From: Vulcanimicrobiota bacterium
Lineage (GTDB): Bacteria > Vulcanimicrobiota > Vulcanimicrobiia > Vulcanimicrobiales > Vulcanimicrobiaceae
Direction: 5' to 3'
DNA: 10,170 nt
Assembly: GCA_003167055.1 (NCBI GenBank)
Contig: PMUE01000064.1
Span: forward strand, 1 to 10,170
Position 1 is the first letter of the stretch; every line of letters begins with the position of its first letter. The notes beneath the pieces are model-generated. The model was not told the DNA's origin, ran no database searches, and saw only the letters and a program-made list of their open reading frames with translations. Shown one piece after another: positions 7,238 to 10,170 of this stretch. The translations under genes were made by a program, and so were the position numbers.

Positions 7238-8593
7238 CTACGGCCTTTCGTGGATTATCGTTAGAGCTTCGTCGCGGTGCTGCTCCATGATCGCCTGTGT
7301 ATCGCCCTCGACATTGAGGCGCAGGAGTGGCTCGGTGTTCGACGGACGCACGTTGAACCACCAATCCGGAAAGCTAATCGTCACGCCGTCGAGATGATCG
7401 ATCTGCGCGTCTTTATAGTGATCTTGCAGTTCTTGCAGTTTCGCCGGAATGTCCTTGACGCGGCTGTTGATCTCACCAGAGCGGAAACGCGTGTCGATCG
7501 GTGCGGTCACTTCGCTGACCGGCTTCCCGGCTTCACTGAACACCTCGAGGCACTGCATCAGCGCGATCATGCCCGAGTCGGCGTACCAGTTGTCCTTGAA
7601 GTAAAAATGTCCGGAATGCTCGCCGCCGAACATAATGTCTTGTCCGCGCATCGTTTTTTTGATGATGGAATGGCCGACTTGCGAGCGGATCGGAATTCCG
7701 CCGGCTTTCTTGACCAGTTCCGGCACGCTACGCGAGCAGATCAAGTTATAAAGGATTCTGGCGCTGGGGTGCTTCTTGAGCGTGTTGAGCGCAACCAGCG
7801 CGGTAACCGTGCTGCCGTCGATCAAATCGCCCTTCTCGTCGACGATGAACATGCGGTCGGCGTCACCGTCGAACGCGACGCCGAGATCGGCCCCGGACGT
7901 ACGGACGAGCGCCTGCAGGTCCACCATATTTTCTGGTTCGATCGGACTCGCCGGGTGATTCGGAAAGGTTCCGTCGAGTTCGAAATAGAGCGGCACGACC
8001 TCGCAGGGTAGATGCTTGAACACGTGCGGTACGGTCTCGCCCGCCATGCCGTTGCCCGCGTCGATCGCGATTTTGAACGGCTTCACGGCCGTACGATCGA
8101 TGAAGGAAAGGCAATGCTCGGCGAATTCGTCGAGGATGTCGCGCTCGGTGATCGAGCCGGGCGTGGCCGCGGCGGGCGGCAGGTTGCCTGCGACGACGGC
8201 GTCGCGAATCTGAGAGAGTCCTGTTTCGAGCGAGATCGCTTCGGCCTGCGCGCGCGTAAACTTCATGCCGTTATATTGCGCGGGATTGTGCGATGCCGTG
8301 ATCATCACACCGCCGTCAAAACCATATCGGCCGACCGCGAAGTAGAGTGCATCGGTCGAAACCATCCCGATCGAGGTGACGTCCGCGCCGGCTTCGGTTG
8401 CGCCGCGTGCAAATGCGGTGAAAAGAGCCTCTCCGGTAGGGCGCATATCGCGTCCCACCACGATCCGCCGGGCACCGATGAGCGGCACGAACGCGCGCCC
8501 GATGCGGTAGGCGACATCGTCGTTGAGCTCTGACGGATAAATTCCGCGAACGTCGTACGACTTGAAAAGACCCGGGACAAGCTGCATTTGCAT
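7238..8593 (-). CDS. manB: Phosphomannomutase/phosphoglucomutase (alpha-D-phosphohexomutase family)
   Basis: Cytoplasmic enzyme interconverting hexose 6-phosphate and hexose 1-phosphate, feeding GDP-mannose or UDP-glucose synthesis for envelope polysaccharides. The 451 residues carry all four family signatures in order: phosphoserine loop TASHNPAQYNG with S101, metal loop DGDADR at 242-247, sugar-specificity loop GGEHSGH at 323-329, and phosphate-binding loop RPSNTEP at 416-422. GEHSGH is typical of the bifunctional PMM/PGM (AlgC/ManB) branch rather than GlmM, so glucosamine mutase is less likely. Mannose versus glucose preference cannot be settled. ATGs at 8593 and 8587 are both possible; neither has a clear Shine-Dalgarno motif. 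The open frame continues far upstream, but that part is antisense to the phosphatase gene and shows no mutase similarity. It is first in the four-gene run. Confidence 0.92.
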   Translation of the reverse strand: MQMQLVPGLFKSYDVRGIYPSELNDDVAYRIGRAFVPLIGARRIVVGRDMRPTGEALFTAFARGATEAGADVTSIGMVSTDALYFAVGRYGFDGGVMITASHNPAQYNGMKFTRAQAEAISLETGLSQIRDAVVAGNLPPAAATPGSITERDILDEFAEHCLSFIDRTAVKPFKIAIDAGNGMAGETVPHVFKHLPCEVVPLYFELDGTFPNHPASPIEPENMVDLQALVRTSGADLGVAFDGDADRMFIVDEKGDLIDGSTVTALVALNTLKKHPSARILYNLICSRSVPELVKKAGGIPIRSQVGHSIIKKTMRGQDIMFGGEHSGHFYFKDNWYADSGMIALMQCLEVFSEAGKPVSEVTAPIDTRFRSGEINSRVKDIPAKLQELQDHYKDAQIDHLDGVTISFPDWWFNVRPSNTEPLLRLNVEGDTQAIMEQHRDEALTIIHERP

Positions 8594-8650
8594 GACTGAA
8601 GTGATTTCGGAACGTCCAATGATCCTACCCTCCGGCGGTTTTGCCACACG
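8594..8650. promoter_or_regulatory. Divergent intergenic region
   Basis: About 57 bp separate the start of the mutase gene (minus strand) from the GTG of the phosphatase gene (plus strand). Promoters for both directions must lie here or inside the opposing 5' ends. I could not find a convincing -35/-10 pair on either strand. A TAGGAT hexamer on the minus strand, near 8622-8627, is only a weak -10-like match with no good -35 partner. A GGAGGG on the minus strand, just upstream of it, is not spaced for either mutase ATG. Confidence 0.35.
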
Positions 8651-10030
8651 GTGAAATCCCGGACGCCGTTCCTGCGCGTGCCTGGGACCCTCATTTGGAC
8701 TGCCTTTTTGGCCCTGGTGCTGATCATTGCGGTTCAGGGCGCCTTTGCAACACGCGCCCACATCGCGCAGACCTTCGAAGCGCAATCGCGCATCGTCCAA
8801 GCGCAACTCGCCCTCGAAGAACTGCTGCGTCTGCAGATCGACGAGGAGAGCTCGGTTCGCGGCTACGTTCTGACACGCGATCCGTTCTATGCGCAGGAAT
8901 ATGCGTCGACCGCCCAGGCGTTCGACGCGAAGGTGGCGGCCGTCGCGTCGGTTCTGGCGCAGCAACAACTCAATCCGGCGGCGCGCACGCTGGAGGACTA
9001 CGTTTCGCTGCAGACCAATTGGCGCCGGAAAATCGCTCAGCCGCTGCTCGCGTCGCCGGGCCTCGACGTTGCTGAGATCGATAAAGAGAACAAAGCGTTC
9101 TCGGACTACGAGAACCGGACCGCCAACTTCATCCGCAACGCGCTCGCCCAACGCAATGACGAACTGGCGCGCTCTACCCAGGAGCAGATCGATCGCGACA
9201 CCTGGACGCGAACGTTCTTTCTCGCGCTCTTCGGCTTGCTCGCGATCCTCTTCAACGGCTTTCGCTCGCGTCTGGTCAGCGAGCTCGAAGAAGAGCGAAC
9301 GACGACCGAGATTCTCCAGCGCGCGTTCCGCAGCGAACACGTGCCGTTGCCGAACTGCGAAGTGGGCAGCGCCTACCTCTCGGCCAGCAGCCACCTCGCC
9401 GTCGGCGGCGACGTGTTCGACGTCTACCGTCTTTCCGATACGCTCGCCATGGCGTTTATTGCCGACGTCAGCGGCAAGGGCGTCGACGCAGCCGTTTTGA
9501 CCGCGTTCATCAAATTCACGATTCGCGGCATCGCCTTGCGGCGTCGCGACCCCGGCGCGATGCTGGCGGAATTCAACACCGCGTTCGCGCAGACGGTTGA
9601 GAATCCGTATCTGTTCGTGTCGATGTCTCTTGGTGTACTGGATACGCAGACGTTGCAGTTTCGTTACGCCAGCGCCGGCCACGATTCGGCGTTTGTGCGC
9701 CGCGCCGACGACGTGCAGCAACTCGCCGTCACCGGCCCAGTGCTCGGCGTCATGGAAGAGCCGTTCGAGACCAAGACGCTTTACCTCGAGGACGGCGATA
9801 TCGTCGTCTTAGTAACCGACGGGCTCACCGAAGCGCGCAATCGCGCCGGCGAGCAACTGCAAGAAACCGGCGCAATGCAACTTATCGCTGCAAGCAATCC
9901 GCAACCGCAGTTGCTGGCCGACGAACTCGTAGCCAAAGTCAAAGCCATCGAAGGCAATCGCACGCGTGACGACCTCGCCGTTCTGGCGATTCGCGTGCAC
10001 GAACCGGGAGGCTCCGATGCGAACGACTAG
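8651..10030 (+). CDS. Membrane-anchored CHASE3-SpoIIE (PP2C-type) serine phosphatase
   Basis: A 459-residue sensor phosphatase. A transmembrane helix at about 13-34 leads into an extracytoplasmic helical CHASE3-like sensor (about 36-180; EESSVRGYVLTRDP is the family's typical RGY/F-LT stretch). A second transmembrane helix at 187-204 is followed by a short signalling linker (SELEEERTTTEILQRAF). The cytoplasmic PP2C/SpoIIE domain has VGGDVFDV (metal Asp at 254), DVSGKGVDAA from D272, SAGH at 341-344, TDGLTEARN with D390 and a final DD at 440-441. Metal-binding acidic residues look intact, so it should be active. Such RsbU-like enzymes usually dephosphorylate an anti-anti-sigma factor to start partner switching; no STAS or anti-sigma kinase gene is in the window. 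The start is GTG with no clear ribosome binding site; an in-frame GTG at 8678 is an alternative. The 3' end overlaps the next gene by 14 bp. Confidence 0.92.
   Translation: MKSRTPFLRVPGTLIWTAFLALVLIIAVQGAFATRAHIAQTFEAQSRIVQAQLALEELLRLQIDEESSVRGYVLTRDPFYAQEYASTAQAFDAKVAAVASVLAQQQLNPAARTLEDYVSLQTNWRRKIAQPLLASPGLDVAEIDKENKAFSDYENRTANFIRNALAQRNDELARSTQEQIDRDTWTRTFFLALFGLLAILFNGFRSRLVSELEEERTTTEILQRAFRSEHVPLPNCEVGSAYLSASSHLAVGGDVFDVYRLSDTLAMAFIADVSGKGVDAAVLTAFIKFTIRGIALRRRDPGAMLAEFNTAFAQTVENPYLFVSMSLGVLDTQTLQFRYASAGHDSAFVRRADDVQQLAVTGPVLGVMEEPFETKTLYLEDGDIVVLVTDGLTEARNRAGEQLQETGAMQLIAASNPQPQLLADELVAKVKAIEGNRTRDDLAVLAIRVHEPGGSDAND
10006..10011 (+). promoter_or_regulatory. Shine-Dalgarno sequence for the 10017 gene
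   Basis: GGGAGG lies five bases before the ATG at 10017, inside the last codons of the phosphatase gene. It is the only strong Shine-Dalgarno motif I see at any start in the window, and it supports a real gene that begins before its neighbour ends. Confidence 0.7.
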
Positions 10031-10170
10031 CGCGCTCGTGTTGCTCCTGTTCTTGTTCGTGCCGATGCCGGCGCTCGCGGATTGTCACGTGCACGCGAAC
10101 GATCGCGTCGTGCTCTACGGTACGACCGACGACCCCGACGTCTTCGTCTGGGATTCGCGCTTCCGCCTCC
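10017..10170 (+). CDS. Exported protein, N-terminal fragment (3' end outside window)
   Basis: Only the first 51 codons are present. The protein opens with a classical Sec signal peptide: MRTTS, then a hydrophobic core (ALVLLLFLFVPMP) and a likely signal peptidase I site after ALA, before DCHVHANDR. A Cys is at +2, but the -1 residue would be Asp, so this is not a good lipobox. The mature start (VVLYGTTDDPDVFVWDSRF) is not one I recognise. The start is well supported by a Shine-Dalgarno motif five bases upstream and a 14-bp overlap with the phosphatase gene, so the two are probably co-transcribed and translationally coupled. Function is unknown; an envelope protein linked to the phosphatase's signal is possible. 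Confidence 0.75.
   Translation, partial: MRTTSALVLLLFLFVPMPALADCHVHANDRVVLYGTTDDPDVFVWDSRFRL

Noticed and set aside
7197..7364. N-terminal extension of the dynamin ORF beyond the ATG at 7196
   Set aside because: Most of it overlaps the end of the mutase gene, and its sequence is unlike dynamin N-termini; only the short GTG option at 7220 remains plausible.
8594..9721. Long open frame continuing upstream of the mutase start on the minus strand
   Set aside because: It is antisense to the well-supported CHASE3-SpoIIE gene, is Arg-rich and low in recognisable motifs, and no mutase family member has such an N-terminal extension.
1..10170. Mobile elements, CRISPR, tRNA or phage genes
   Set aside because: No repeat-spacer pattern, transposase or integrase motifs, tRNA-like cloverleaf or terminal repeats were seen, and coding is continuous with housekeeping-type genes.

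Overview
This is a GC-rich, densely coding bacterial window of chromosomal character. I see no phage, insertion-sequence, CRISPR, tRNA or rRNA signal. It holds eight genes, two of them cut by the window edges. The lineage cannot be fixed from this sequence. The GC-rich codon use, the mostly absent Shine-Dalgarno motifs and the mix of genes would fit a poorly characterised environmental phylum (an Eremiobacterota-like group is a guess only).

Layout. (1) 1-2112, + strand: the 3' part of cobalamin-dependent methionine synthase (metH), then a TauE/SafE-type (TSUP) membrane transporter 27 nt downstream. (2) 2066-8593, - strand: a compact four-gene run, in transcription order phosphomannomutase/phosphoglucomutase, a large two-headed dynamin-like GTPase, N-acetylglucosamine-6-phosphate deacetylase (nagA) and cyclopropane-fatty-acyl-phospholipid synthase (cfa). 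Gaps are short, and nagA and cfa overlap by an ATGA. The cfa 3' end runs 47 bp into the 3' end of the convergent TSUP gene. (3) 8651 to the window end, + strand, divergent from that run across about 57 bp: a membrane-anchored CHASE3-SpoIIE/PP2C phosphatase, then the start of an overlapping gene for an exported protein.

How they may work together. The four-gene unit combines sugar-phosphate and amino-sugar metabolism (envelope precursors, murein recycling) with two proteins that act on membranes: a dynamin-like GTPase and a lipid-modifying enzyme. This suggests an envelope or membrane-maintenance operon, which is inference from gene order. The most distinctive gene is the GTPase. It carries one intact G domain and a second, C-terminal one that keeps its P-loop but has lost recognisable G3 and G4 motifs. 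The divergent phosphatase is of the RsbU/SpoIIE type that usually controls a sigma factor through an anti-anti-sigma protein. No such partner is visible here.
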